From Citrobacter arsenatis (lineage in GTDB: Bacteria; Pseudomonadota; Gammaproteobacteria; Enterobacterales; Enterobacteriaceae), in contig NZ_CP037864.1 of assembly GCF_004353845.1 (NCBI RefSeq), positions 3,224,001 through 3,288,000 of the forward strand: a stretch of DNA of 64,000 nucleotides, in the 5' to 3' direction. Below are positions 8,929 to 17,828 of the stretch, piece by piece. Under the pieces are notes generated by a model, which worked only from the letters and a program-made list of their open reading frames with translations, was not told the origin of the DNA and did no database searches. Every line of letters starts with the position of its first letter. Within the stretch, counting starts at the first letter, position 1. Made by a program: the position numbers and the translations under genes.

Positions 8929-8960
8929 AAAAAAACGGAGAACATGTCTCCGTTTTTTTT
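8929..8960. terminator. Bidirectional terminator between sbcB and plaP
   Basis: The stem ACGGAGA (8935-8941) pairs with TCTCCGT (8947-8953) around a 5-nt loop. An A-run precedes it and a T-run follows, so it works as an intrinsic terminator for convergent sbcB (plus) and plaP (minus). Confidence 0.9.
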
Positions 8961-8976
8961 CAGCTAAATGCCGTTA

Positions 8977-10338
8977 TTACGCGACATCTTCGTCGTATTG
9001 CGGTACCGGATTGCGGAAACTTTTGGTCACGCAAGCCAGGTAGATCAGACCAATAGCAGCCCAGATCAGACCCAGAACCATTGAGCTTTCTTCCAGGTTC
9101 ACCCACAGCGCACCAACGGTCAGCGCACCGCACATTGGCAGGAACAGATACTGGAAGTGGTCTTTCAGCGTCTTGTTACGCTTCTCACGGATCCAGAACT
9201 GGGAGATTACCGACAGGTTAACGAAGGTAAATGCCACCAGCGCACCGAAGTTAATCAGCGCTGTCGCCATCACCAGGTCGAAGTTAATTGCCAGCAGAGC
9301 AATCGCACCAACCAGAATGATGTTCATGGACGGAGTACGCCATTTCGGGTGTACATAACCGAAGAAACTTTTCGGGAATACGCCGTCACGGCCCATCACG
9401 TACATCAGACGCGCTACGCCTGCATGCGCCGCCATACCGGACGCCAGTACGGTAATGGTAGAGAAAATCAGCGCACCAACCTGGAAGAACTTACCAGCAA
9501 CGTACAGCATGATTTCCGGCTGCGAAGCGTCTGGATCCTTGAAGCGCGAGATATCCGGGAAGTACAGCTGCAACAGATAGGTGGAGACGATAAAGATCAG
9601 GCCACCAATCAGCGCGGTCAGGAAAATCGCACGCGGGATCACGCGTTCAGCGTCTTTGGTTTCTTCAGACAGGTTGCTAATACCGTCAAAACCAGTGAAC
9701 GAGAAGCAGAGGATAGTGGCACCCGTGATCATCGGGATCACATGTGCATCACCAGACCAGAACGGACGGCTGCTCGCCAGCGTACCAGCACCTTCCCCTT
9801 CGAACACGCCATAAACGACCATGCCGAGGATTACTGCAATCAGCACCACCTGCAACAACACGATAACGGTGTTGAAATTCGCAACGGATTTAAGGCTGCG
9901 CAGGTTAAAGGCTGTCATAAAGGCCACCAGCGCCACCACGAATATCCATGACGGTATCGACGGCACCAGAGCTTCAAAATAAATTTTCGCCAACAGAATG
10001 TTAATCATCGGTGCGAACAGGTAGTCCAGCAGTGATGACCAACCCACCATAAAGCCAACGGTCGGGCTAATGGATTTCTGGGCGTAAGTGTAGGCAGAGC
10101 CTGCAGACGGATAGCGACGAACCAGTTTACCGTAGCTCAGTGCGGTAAAGAGGATGGCGATCAGTGCAAAGGCGTAAGCTGTCGGGACGTGACCATCGGT
10201 CATTCCCGATACGATACCGAATGTATCGAACAGCGTCATCGGCTGCATATAGGCAAGGCCCATCATGACAACCGGAACCAGCGTAAGCGTTTTACGTAAT
10301 TCCACGCGAGAGGTGTTTGGAGTAGCGTTATGCGACAT
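8977..10338 (-). CDS. plaP: PlaP, low-affinity putrescine importer
   Basis: This 453-residue APC-superfamily permease with about 12 transmembrane helices is nearly the same as E. coli PlaP (YeeF), a proton-driven putrescine importer linked to swarming and surface motility. Family features include the helix-1 region PVVMMGLAYMQPMTLFDTFG and the GFDGISNLSEETKDAERVIPRA block typical of APC transporters. The gene has its own upstream region (10339-10482) and is convergent with sbcB. Substrate assignment rests on similarity to E. coli. Confidence 0.94.
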   Translation of the reverse strand: MSHNATPNTSRVELRKTLTLVPVVMMGLAYMQPMTLFDTFGIVSGMTDGHVPTAYAFALIAILFTALSYGKLVRRYPSAGSAYTYAQKSISPTVGFMVGWSSLLDYLFAPMINILLAKIYFEALVPSIPSWIFVVALVAFMTAFNLRSLKSVANFNTVIVLLQVVLIAVILGMVVYGVFEGEGAGTLASSRPFWSGDAHVIPMITGATILCFSFTGFDGISNLSEETKDAERVIPRAIFLTALIGGLIFIVSTYLLQLYFPDISRFKDPDASQPEIMLYVAGKFFQVGALIFSTITVLASGMAAHAGVARLMYVMGRDGVFPKSFFGYVHPKWRTPSMNIILVGAIALLAINFDLVMATALINFGALVAFTFVNLSVISQFWIREKRNKTLKDHFQYLFLPMCGALTVGALWVNLEESSMVLGLIWAAIGLIYLACVTKSFRNPVPQYDEDVA

Positions 10339-10482
10339 GGTTATCCCCCATTACGGCGGAAACCGTCGCGTAAGCAAAAAATTGCCCCATTTTTTGTTAA
10401 TCCTCAGCGACAACAACTGTCGATTTTTAGTAAGTATCTATCCGGTACGAAGCCCGGCCTCTTTTATGAATGATTGGTTTGA

Positions 10483-10519
10483 TGCAAAAAAATAACCGAC
10501 GCGTATGAAAACGTCGGTT
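10483..10519 (-). terminator. Intrinsic terminator downstream of yeeY
   Basis: On the minus strand AACCGACG pairs with CGTCGGTT around a 10-nt loop (10494-10519) and is followed by a run of seven T. It lies 88 bp beyond the yeeY stop codon. The rest of 10339-10606 holds the plaP promoter region; no other gene is seen there. Confidence 0.85.
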
Positions 10520-10606
10520 AATGTCATTTTTTGCAAGCGGCGTATTTTGCACTATTTTGGAGAGAAATAACAAGAGATTGAAGCAACTGTAAAAGAATAT
10601 TTTTTC

Positions 10607-11536
10607 TTAACCGGTTGATTTATCAGCAGCCGTTTTAACATACACCCCCGCAATAGCACTATTTGCTAAAATCTCATCCCGCCACCAGGCACTGGCCAAC
10701 CCAGCGGTCTGTTCATTCCAACCTATCCACACGGGTTCAAAGACAATTTGCGCGACCACTTTCTTCTCAATCAGCGCGCCACTTTCCAGAAATCGCTGCG
10801 CCAGGTAGCGCGGAATATAGCCACATCCCAATCCGCTGATTTGCAGTTCCAGCTTGGTTTTGAAGTCAAAAACGGTAATGGCTTCCTGATCGTCAAGCAC
10901 CTGAGAGCCTGAGGCGCTGGCATGTTGCGCATTATCACCCACCACAATGGCGCGAAAACGCCGAATGGTGCGACGATTTAACGGCTCTTGTTCCTGCGCC
11001 AGCGGGTGATGCGGCGCAACCACGAACACCTGTTCCAGAACGCCCAGTCGCGCAAAGCCAAATTCGCTCGCGGTTGGGGGATCATGCATGGCGCCGACGA
11101 TAATATCCGCCCGTCCCTGAGTGAGAGCATCCCATGAGCCGCCCAGCACGCCATTGATAAATCTCAGGCGCGTCACGCTGTGGTGTTGATAGAAAGTTTC
11201 GATGAGTGGGGCCAGCAGAGAAAAGGGAAACGTATCATCTACGCCAATAACCAGTTCATTCTCCCAGCCTTCATGAAGTTTGATTGCCTGCTTTTCTAGT
11301 TCGCGGACGGTATGCAGCACCTCCCGCCCCTTTTCCAGCAGCATTTGACCAGTGCGGGTAAACTTAGCCCGATGTCCGCTGCGATCGAGTAGCTGAATAT
11401 TAAGATCGCTTTCGAGCTTATGAACGGTATAGCTAAGTGCTGACGGCGTCTTAAATAATTTTTCAGACGCCGCCGCAAAGCTGCCCTCTTTTTCCAACGC
11501 ATCGAGAATGATAAGAACATCCAGCAGTGGTTTCAT
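10607..11536 (-). CDS. yeeY: YeeY, LysR-family transcriptional regulator
   Basis: This 309-residue protein has an N-terminal winged helix-turn-helix (about residues 5-65: SFAAASEKLFKTPSALSYTVHKLE) and a two-lobed periplasmic-binding-like effector domain from about residue 90, the standard LysR layout. Length and neighbours match E. coli YeeY. Its targets and inducer are not known; the adjacent plaP is one candidate by position, as LysR genes often control a neighbour, but both point the same way here. Confidence 0.9.
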   Translation of the reverse strand: MKPLLDVLIILDALEKEGSFAAASEKLFKTPSALSYTVHKLESDLNIQLLDRSGHRAKFTRTGQMLLEKGREVLHTVRELEKQAIKLHEGWENELVIGVDDTFPFSLLAPLIETFYQHHSVTRLRFINGVLGGSWDALTQGRADIIVGAMHDPPTASEFGFARLGVLEQVFVVAPHHPLAQEQEPLNRRTIRRFRAIVVGDNAQHASASGSQVLDDQEAITVFDFKTKLELQISGLGCGYIPRYLAQRFLESGALIEKKVVAQIVFEPVWIGWNEQTAGLASAWWRDEILANSAIAGVYVKTAADKSTG

Positions 11537-11576
11537 ACTCGCCCCCTGGCGGTATCAGCGGCACTCTGGTGGACGG

Positions 11577-12401
11577 TCACTCCATCGGCATCACCAGCGG
11601 GTCGGGATACTGGTACTCAAATCCAAGTTCATTACAGATACGGCTGCCATCAATGACTTTACCTTTACCGTTATCCTCTCCGCCGCGAAATTCTGGTGGC
11701 TCCATCCCCAACTGGCGGGCCATCTGCGGATAGAATACATTACGCGCCGGATGCAGAGGCGCACATATATTATAGATGTGTCCCCCTTTGGGCGCTTGCA
11801 GTAACAACGAGATGGCAGATACCACATCATCCAGATGCACCAGATTGACGCCATGATGTCCATCTGGTGCCGTCTTGCCAGCGAAAAAACGACCGGGATG
11901 TCTACCCGGGCCGACAAGACCGGCCAGGCGCAAAATATCCACCGAAGTACCTGGCAAATTGTGCAACCAGTCTTCAAGTTCTTTCAGAACGCGACCGCTC
12001 GCCGTAACCGGGTTACGCGGCGTCCCTTCTTTCACGATGCCTTGTGCATCGCCATAGACTGATGTCGAGCTGGTAAAAATAATCCGCGGGATGCGGTACG
12101 CCAGCGCACTGTCGACCAGTTCCTGCATAGCTTGCAGATAAAATGCCTCCCCCGGGCCGCTACGGCGCGCAGGTAGCGTAATAACCAGCGCATCGGCGTC
12201 CATCAGTGCGTCGAGATCGTCTGGCTCACAGACCAGATCAGGCTCCAGGCGCAGCGAGTAGCTCTCGATACCGCTCATGCGGGCCGCTTCCACCCCATCC
12301 AATGTGGTTTTGCTGCCGGTAACCTGCCAGCCTCTCGCCGCCAGCGACATGGCTAACGGCATGCCTAACCAACCTAAACCGACAATTGCGACCTTTTTCA
12401 T
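11577..12401 (-). CDS. yeeZ: YeeZ, NAD(P)-binding Rossmann-fold protein
   Basis: This 274-residue protein resembles extended SDR/epimerase-like proteins. It has an N-terminal dinucleotide-binding motif (VGLGWLGMPLA) and a middle motif with an ISPS-like strand and Tyr (FTSSTSVYGD). The frame is open further upstream, but ATG 12401 (MKKVAIVGLGW) places the glycine motif at the N-terminus as in E. coli YeeZ and has a GAGAGAAGG ribosome binding site. The catalysed reaction is not known. It is divergent from the his operon across 174 bp. Confidence 0.9.
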   Translation of the reverse strand: MKKVAIVGLGWLGMPLAMSLAARGWQVTGSKTTLDGVEAARMSGIESYSLRLEPDLVCEPDDLDALMDADALVITLPARRSGPGEAFYLQAMQELVDSALAYRIPRIIFTSSTSVYGDAQGIVKEGTPRNPVTASGRVLKELEDWLHNLPGTSVDILRLAGLVGPGRHPGRFFAGKTAPDGHHGVNLVHLDDVVSAISLLLQAPKGGHIYNICAPLHPARNVFYPQMARQLGMEPPEFRGGEDNGKGKVIDGSRICNELGFEYQYPDPLVMPME

Positions 12402-12506
12402 GCCTTCTCTCCTGACTTTTGGCCTATAACGCAAGGCTACGCTAGCCCACAGTGGCTGACAATTCATAGTATCAATATGAAATGAATTAATGATCAAAAA
12501 AAGCCC

Positions 12507-12536
12507 TTGCTTTCCGTAGCTAAAGTGGTTTAGGTT
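12507..12536 (+). promoter_or_regulatory. his operon promoter (hisp1)
   Basis: A -35 TTGCTT (12507-12512) and a -10 TAGGTT (12531-12536) with an 18-bp spacer lie 40 bp upstream of the leader peptide. The region matches the well-studied hisp1 promoter of E. coli and Salmonella, including the AAAGTGGTTTAGGTTAAAAG segment. Confidence 0.85.
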
Positions 12537-12575
12537 AAAAGACATCAAATGAATAAACATTCATCGAGAAAATTT

Positions 12576-12623
12576 ATGACACGCGCTCAATTTAAACACC
12601 ATCATCACCATCATCCTGACTAG
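12576..12623 (+). CDS. hisL: HisL, his operon leader peptide
   Basis: This 15-codon ORF encodes MTRAQFKHHHHHHPD. Ribosome stalling at the His codons when charged tRNA-His is scarce prevents formation of the downstream terminator and turns on the his operon. It has six consecutive His codons, whereas the E. coli K-12 and Salmonella leaders have seven, and Ala at position 4 where E. coli has Val. Confidence 0.95.
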   Translation: MTRAQFKHHHHHHPD

Positions 12624-12684
12624 TCTTTCAGGCGATGTGTGCTGGGAGACATTTAAATCTTCCAGCGGTGCATGAGCGTATGAG

Positions 12685-12721
12685 AAAGCCCCCGGAAGAT
12701 TTCTTCCGGGGGCTTTTTTTT
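12685..12721 (+). terminator. his attenuator (transcription terminator)
   Basis: The arms AGCCCCCGGAAG and CTTCCGGGGGCT pair perfectly around a short loop and are followed by a run of eight T. The hairpin lies between hisL and hisG, so it is the rho-independent attenuator of the his operon. The intervening RNA at 12624-12684 holds the alternative pairing segments. Confidence 0.95.
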
Positions 12722-12766
12722 GTGCGTGACCCAAACTGATTCAGACAGGATAACGAGGAATAGAGA

Positions 12767-13666
12767 ATGTTAGATAACACCCGTTTACGCATAGCTATGC
12801 AGAAATCAGGCCGTTTAAGCGATGATTCACGCGAATTACTGGCCCGCTGCGGCATTAAAATTAATCTTCACACCCAGCGCCTGATCGCGATGGCGGAGAA
12901 TATGCCGATCGATATTCTGCGCGTGCGTGACGACGATATCCCGGGTCTGGTGATGGACGGCGTTGTTGATCTCGGCATCATCGGGGAAAACGTTCTGGAA
13001 GAAGAGCTACTCAACCGTCGGGCACAGGGTGAAGATCCTCGCTATTTTACCTTGCGTCGTCTGGATTTCGGCGGCTGCCGTCTTTCGCTGGCGACCCCGG
13101 TTGATGAAGCCTGGGATGGCCCGGCAGAGCTGAACGGGAAGCGTATCGCGACCTCTTATCCACACCTGCTCAAACGTTATCTCGATCAAAAAGGGGTGTC
13201 GTTTAAATCCTGTCTGTTGAACGGTTCTGTAGAAGTCGCTCCCCGCGCAGGTCTGGCTGATGCGATTTGCGACCTGGTGTCAACCGGCGCAACGCTTGAG
13301 GCCAACGGTCTGCGTGAAGTGGAAGTCATTTACCGCTCTAAAGCCTGCCTGATTCAGCGCGACGGCGAAATGGCCGACGCCAAGCAACAGCTGATCGACA
13401 AACTGCTGACCCGTATTCAGGGTGTTATTCAGGCTCGTGAATCCAAGTACATCATGATGCACGCGCCGAGCGAGCGCCTGGACGAAGTCATCGCTCTGCT
13501 GCCCGGCGCTGAGCGCCCTACTATTCTGCCGCTGGCGGGTGACCAGCAGCGCGTAGCTATGCACATGGTCAGCAGCGAAACCCTGTTCTGGGAAACAATG
13601 GAAAAACTGAAAGCGCTCGGTGCCAGCTCAATTCTGGTGTTGCCGATTGAGAAGATGATGGAGTGA
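12767..13666 (+). CDS. hisG: HisG, ATP phosphoribosyltransferase
   Basis: This 299-residue enzyme catalyses the first step of histidine synthesis, joining ATP and PRPP to phosphoribosyl-ATP, and is feedback-inhibited by histidine. It is the long form: a periplasmic-binding-like catalytic pair of lobes (LRIAMQKSGRL; DLVSTGATLEANGL, the PRPP-binding stretch at about residues 165-180) and a C-terminal ACT-like regulatory domain from about residue 225. Length equals the E. coli enzyme (299 aa). It is the first structural gene after the attenuator. Confidence 0.98.
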   Translation: MLDNTRLRIAMQKSGRLSDDSRELLARCGIKINLHTQRLIAMAENMPIDILRVRDDDIPGLVMDGVVDLGIIGENVLEEELLNRRAQGEDPRYFTLRRLDFGGCRLSLATPVDEAWDGPAELNGKRIATSYPHLLKRYLDQKGVSFKSCLLNGSVEVAPRAGLADAICDLVSTGATLEANGLREVEVIYRSKACLIQRDGEMADAKQQLIDKLLTRIQGVIQARESKYIMMHAPSERLDEVIALLPGAERPTILPLAGDQQRVAMHMVSSETLFWETMEKLKALGASSILVLPIEKMME

Positions 13667-13672
13667 CCTGAC

Positions 13673-13770
13673 GCCTGATGGTGCTTCGCTTATCAGGCCT
13701 ACAAGAATTGTCACAATCATTGATATTACGGGCCTTGTAGGCCGGATAAGGCAGCGTCGCCATCCGGCAA
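13673..13770. repeat. Pair of REP elements (BIME) between hisG and hisD
   Basis: Two palindromic REP units face each other: 13673-13702 (GCCTGATG...CTTATCAGGCCTAC) and 13731-13770 (CTTGTAGGCCGGATAAGGC...CATCCGGCAA). They sit within the operon transcript and may protect or process the mRNA upstream of hisD. A REP at this same position is known from Salmonella. Confidence 0.9.
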
Positions 13771-13793
13771 CACCCGATGATGGAGTAACGACC

Positions 13794-15098
13794 ATGAGCT
13801 TCAATACCCTGATTGACTGGAATAGCAGTAGCCCCGAGCAGCAGCGCGAACTGCTGATGCGCCCGGCGATTTCCGCCTCTGAAAGCATCACTCGCACGGT
13901 TGCCGAAATTATTGAGAACGTCAAAAATAACGGCGACCAGGCGCTGCGTGAATATAGCGCAAAGTTTGATAAAACCGAAGTCGGCGCGCTGCGCGTCACC
14001 GAGGAAGAAATTCAGCAGGCTGGCAGTCGTCTGACTGATGAACTGAAACAAGCCATGCAAGCGGCAGTGCGTAATATTGATACTTTCCACTCCGCGCAGA
14101 TCCTGCCGCCGGTGGACATCGAAACCCAGCCGGGTGTCCGCTGCCAGCAGGTAACCCGTCCTATCGCTTCCGTGGGCCTGTATATTCCTGGCGGTTCGGC
14201 GCCGCTGTTCTCGACCGTATTAATGCTGGCGACCCCGGCGCGCATCGCCGGCTGCAAAAAAGTGGTGCTGTGCTCGCCGCCGCCGATTGCCGATGAAATC
14301 CTCTACGCCGCGCAGCTGTGTGGCGTAAAAGAGGTGTTTAATGTGGGCGGCGCGCAGGCTATTGCCGCGCTGGCGCTGGGTAGCGAATCGATTCCTAAAG
14401 TCGATAAAATCTTCGGGCCGGGCAATGCGTATGTCACCGAAGCCAAACGCCAGGTCAGCCAGCGTCTTGACGGCGCGGCAATCGATATGCCTGCCGGACC
14501 GTCCGAAGTATTGGTTATCGCCGACAGCGGCGCAACGCCGGATTTCGTCGCCTCCGACCTGCTCTCTCAGGCCGAGCACGGCCCGGACTCGCAGGTGATC
14601 CTGCTGACGCCGGACGCTAAGCTTGCCGAGGGCGTTGCCGAAGCCGTCGAACGCCAGCTCGCCGAGCTTTCCCGCGCCGACACCGCACGCCAGGCGCTCT
14701 CCGCCAGCCGTTTAATCGTGGCGAAAGATCTGGCGCAGTGTGTTGAAATCTCCAACGCCTACGGTCCGGAGCACCTGATCATTCAGACCCGCAACGCACG
14801 TGAGCTGGTTGACGATGTCACCAGCGCCGGTTCGGTGTTCCTCGGCGACTGGTCGCCAGAATCTGCAGGCGACTATGCCTCCGGCACTAACCACGTTCTT
14901 CCGACCTACGGCTATACCGCGACCTGCTCAAGCCTTGGGCTGGCCGATTTCCAGAAACGGATGACCGTACAGGAATTAACGCCTCAAGGTTTCTCTGCCC
15001 TGGCTTCAACCATTGAAACCCTGGCCGCTGCTGAACGACTGACTGCCCACAAAAATGCCGTCACCCTGCGTGTTAACGCCCTGAAGGAGCAAGCATGA
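13794..15098 (+). CDS. hisD: HisD, histidinol dehydrogenase
   Basis: This 434-residue zinc enzyme carries out the last two steps of the pathway, oxidising L-histidinol to L-histidine with NAD+. Seen are the family signature around IDMPAGPSEVLVIAD, the glycine-rich GLYIPGGSAPLFSTVLMLATP stretch split about residues 128-150, and conserved metal and catalytic residues in QAEHGPDSQ and YGPEHL. It ends with ATGA overlapping hisC, indicating translational coupling. The REP-containing spacer upstream separates it from hisG by 127 bp. Confidence 0.98.
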   Translation: MSFNTLIDWNSSSPEQQRELLMRPAISASESITRTVAEIIENVKNNGDQALREYSAKFDKTEVGALRVTEEEIQQAGSRLTDELKQAMQAAVRNIDTFHSAQILPPVDIETQPGVRCQQVTRPIASVGLYIPGGSAPLFSTVLMLATPARIAGCKKVVLCSPPPIADEILYAAQLCGVKEVFNVGGAQAIAALALGSESIPKVDKIFGPGNAYVTEAKRQVSQRLDGAAIDMPAGPSEVLVIADSGATPDFVASDLLSQAEHGPDSQVILLTPDAKLAEGVAEAVERQLAELSRADTARQALSASRLIVAKDLAQCVEISNAYGPEHLIIQTRNARELVDDVTSAGSVFLGDWSPESAGDYASGTNHVLPTYGYTATCSSLGLADFQKRMTVQELTPQGFSALASTIETLAAAERLTAHKNAVTLRVNALKEQA

Positions 15099-16174
15099 GC
15101 ACTGACAACTTTCTCAGCGTCACTGATTTAGCCCGTAAGAATGTCCGCGAGTTAATTCCCTATCAGTCTGCCCGTCGCCTTGGCGGCAACGGCGACGTCT
15201 GGCTCAACGCGAATGAATACCCCACCGCCGTTGAGTTCCAACTAAGCCAGCAGACGCTGAACCGCTACCCGGAGTGTCAGCCGAAAGCGGCGATAGATAA
15301 TTACGCGCAATATGCTGGCGTCAAGCCGGAACAGGTGCTGGTCAGCCGCGGCGCAGATGAAGGGATCGAACTGCTGGTGCGCGCATTTTGTGAACCCGGC
15401 AAAGATGCCATTTTGTACTGTCCGCCGACTTACGGCATGTACAGCGTCAGCGCCGAAACAATTGGTGTTGAATGCCGCACCGTTCCGACCCTTGATAACT
15501 GGCAACTGGACTTGCAAGGCATCGCGGACAAGCTTGGTGGCGTGAAGGTGGTCTACGTATGCAGTCCCAATAATCCAACCGGCCAGTTGATTAACCCGCA
15601 GGATCTGCGTGCACTGCTCGAAATGACGCAGGGTAAAGCCATCGTGGTCGCTGATGAGGCTTATATTGAGTTTTGTCCGCAGGCCACGCTGACTGGCTGG
15701 CTGTCTGAATATCCGCATCTGGCGATATTACGCACGCTGTCCAAAGCGTTTGCTCTCGCCGGTTTACGCTGCGGGTTTACGCTGGCGAATGAAGAGCTTA
15801 TTAATCTGCTGTTAAAGGTGATTGCCCCCTACCCGCTCTCTACGCCGGTGGCGGATATCGCCGCCCAGGCGCTGACGCCGCAAGGGATTTCCGCCATGCG
15901 CAAACGCGTAGAGCAGATCCTGCAAGAGCGTCAGTATCTGGTGGAGAACCTGAAAACAATTCGCTGTGTAGAACAGGTTTTCGATTCTGAAACTAACTAT
16001 GTTCTGGCGCGCTTCACCGCATCCAGCAGCGTATTTAAATCTTTGTGGGATCAGGGCATTATCTTACGAGATCAGAATAAACAACCTTCGTTAAGCGGCT
16101 GCCTGCGAATTACAGTCGGAACCCGTGAAGAGAGCCAGCGCGTCATTGACGCCTTACGTGCGGAGCAAGTATGA
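15095..16174 (+). CDS. hisC: HisC, histidinol-phosphate aminotransferase
   Basis: This 359-residue fold-type I PLP enzyme transfers an amino group from glutamate to imidazole acetol phosphate. The PLP lysine is in TLSKAFALAGLRCG, preceded by the VVADEAYIEF aspartate and the CSPNNPTGQ loop. Start and stop overlap hisD and hisB by four bases each (ATGA). Confidence 0.98.
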   Translation: MSTDNFLSVTDLARKNVRELIPYQSARRLGGNGDVWLNANEYPTAVEFQLSQQTLNRYPECQPKAAIDNYAQYAGVKPEQVLVSRGADEGIELLVRAFCEPGKDAILYCPPTYGMYSVSAETIGVECRTVPTLDNWQLDLQGIADKLGGVKVVYVCSPNNPTGQLINPQDLRALLEMTQGKAIVVADEAYIEFCPQATLTGWLSEYPHLAILRTLSKAFALAGLRCGFTLANEELINLLLKVIAPYPLSTPVADIAAQALTPQGISAMRKRVEQILQERQYLVENLKTIRCVEQVFDSETNYVLARFTASSSVFKSLWDQGIILRDQNKQPSLSGCLRITVGTREESQRVIDALRAEQV

Positions 16175-17238
16175 GCCAGAAGTATCTTTTTATTGACCGT
16201 GATGGAACCCTGATTTCCGAACCACCAAGTGACTTTCAGGTCGATCGCTTTGACAAACTTGCCTTCGAGCCGGAAGTCGTTCCCGTTTTGCTGAAACTGC
16301 AAAAAGCAGGTTTTAAGCTGGTAATGATTACTAACCAGGATGGACTCGGTACACAGAGCTTCCCGCAGGCCGATTTTGACGGCCCGCATAACCTGATGAT
16401 GCAAATATTCACCTCTCAGGGCGTTGCGTTTGATGAGGTATTGATCTGCCCGCACCTGCCGGCAGACGAGTGCGATTGCCGTAAGCCGAAAGTGAAACTG
16501 GTTGAGCAGTATCTGGTTGAGCAGGCCATGGACGTGGCAAACAGCTACGTCATTGGCGACCGGGCGACCGATATTCAGTTGGCTGAAAACATGGGTATTA
16601 ACGGATTGCGCTATCACCGCGATACCCTGAACTGGGTGATGATTGGCGAGCAGTTGACCAAACGTGACCGCTACGCGCACGTTGAGCGGAATACCAAAGA
16701 AACGCAGATTGACGTCAAAGTCTGGCTGGACCGCGAAGGCAGCAGCAAAATTAATACCGGCGTTGGCTTCTTTGACCATATGCTGGATCAAATCGCCACC
16801 CACGGCGGTTTTCGCATGGAGATTGCCGTCAAGGGCGATCTGTATATAGACGATCATCACACCGTTGAAGATACCGGCCTGGCGCTGGGTGAAGCCTTAA
16901 AGCTGGCATTAGGCGATAAACGTGGCATCAACCGTTTTGGTTTTGTGCTGCCGATGGACGAGTGTCTGGCACGTTGCGCGCTGGATATCTCCGGGCGTCC
17001 GCACCTGGAATATCGCGCAGAATTTACCTACCAGCGCGTGGGCGATCTGAGTACAGAGATGATTGAACACTTCTTCCGCTCACTCTCCTATACCATGGGC
17101 GTCACCTTGCACCTGAAAACCAAAGGGAAAAATGACCACCACCGCGTGGAAAGCCTGTTTAAAGCCTTTGGTCGTACACTGCGCCAGGCGATTCGCGTAG
17201 AAGGCGACACGCTGCCCTCCTCGAAAGGAGTACTGTAA
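16171..17238 (+). CDS. hisB: HisB, bifunctional histidinol phosphatase / IGP dehydratase
   Basis: This 355-residue fusion has an N-terminal HAD phosphatase (FIDRDGTLI at residues 7-15, zinc-binding CPHLPADECDCRKPK at about 92-106) and a C-terminal imidazoleglycerol-phosphate dehydratase (from about residue 165) with the metal-binding DDHHTVEDTGLALG and DHHRVESLFKAFG motifs. It performs the sixth and eighth reactions of the pathway. The fused form is typical of gamma-proteobacteria. Confidence 0.98.
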   Translation: MSQKYLFIDRDGTLISEPPSDFQVDRFDKLAFEPEVVPVLLKLQKAGFKLVMITNQDGLGTQSFPQADFDGPHNLMMQIFTSQGVAFDEVLICPHLPADECDCRKPKVKLVEQYLVEQAMDVANSYVIGDRATDIQLAENMGINGLRYHRDTLNWVMIGEQLTKRDRYAHVERNTKETQIDVKVWLDREGSSKINTGVGFFDHMLDQIATHGGFRMEIAVKGDLYIDDHHTVEDTGLALGEALKLALGDKRGINRFGFVLPMDECLARCALDISGRPHLEYRAEFTYQRVGDLSTEMIEHFFRSLSYTMGVTLHLKTKGKNDHHRVESLFKAFGRTLRQAIRVEGDTLPSSKGVL

Positions 17239-17828
17239 TGGACGTGGTGATCCTTGATACCGGCTGCGCCAATTTACATTCGGTGAAATCCGCCGTCTCG
17301 CGCCACGGATATGACCCGGTTGTCAGCCGCGATCCAGATGTGGTGCTCCGTGCCGATAAGTTGTTTCTGCCTGGCGTTGGAACCGCACAGGCAGCCATGG
17401 ACCAGTTGCACGAACGTGAACTTATTGAGCTGATTAAAGCCTGTACGCAACCGGTACTGGGGATCTGCTTAGGCATGCAACTGCTGGGCCGTCGCAGTGA
17501 AGAGAGTAATGGGGTCTCCCTGCTGGGCATTATTGAGCAGGACGTTCCGAAGATGACCGATTTTGGTCTGCCGCTGCCGCATATGGGCTGGAATCGCGTC
17601 TATCCGCAGGCGGGAAATCGTCTGTTCCAGGGCATTGACGATGGCGCATATTTCTACTTTGTCCATAGCTATGCTATGCCGGTAACCCCGTGGACCATCG
17701 CCCAGTGCAATTACGGCGAACCGTTTACCGCGGCAGTACAAAAAGACAATTTCTTTGGCGTGCAGTTCCACCCTGAGCGCTCGGGCGCCGCTGGGGCGCA
17801 GTTGCTGAAAAACTTTCTGGAGATGTAA
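17238..17828 (+). CDS. hisH: HisH, imidazole glycerol phosphate synthase glutaminase subunit
   Basis: This 196-residue class I glutamine amidotransferase feeds ammonia to HisF. The nucleophile Cys is in GICLGMQLLG (about residue 77) and the His/Glu partners in VQFHPERSG near the C-terminus. Its ATG shares one base with the hisB stop (TAATG), and its own stop does the same with hisA. Confidence 0.98.
   Translation: MDVVILDTGCANLHSVKSAVSRHGYDPVVSRDPDVVLRADKLFLPGVGTAQAAMDQLHERELIELIKACTQPVLGICLGMQLLGRRSEESNGVSLLGIIEQDVPKMTDFGLPLPHMGWNRVYPQAGNRLFQGIDDGAYFYFVHSYAMPVTPWTIAQCNYGEPFTAAVQKDNFFGVQFHPERSGAAGAQLLKNFLEM

Noticed and set aside
9157..9951. 264-codon open frame opposite plaP
   Set aside because: It lies fully antisense to a well-conserved transporter gene, has no ribosome binding site and a biased composition (many Arg, Gln, His) typical of a shadow frame.
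10561..10606. Possible promoter-like AT-rich stretch before the yeeY stop
   Set aside because: No -35/-10 pair of acceptable spacing was found; the region seems just the 3' end of the yeeY transcript.
16072..16860. 262-codon open frame antisense to hisB
   Set aside because: Complementary to two conserved HisB domains; no family resemblance; shadow of codon bias on the other strand.
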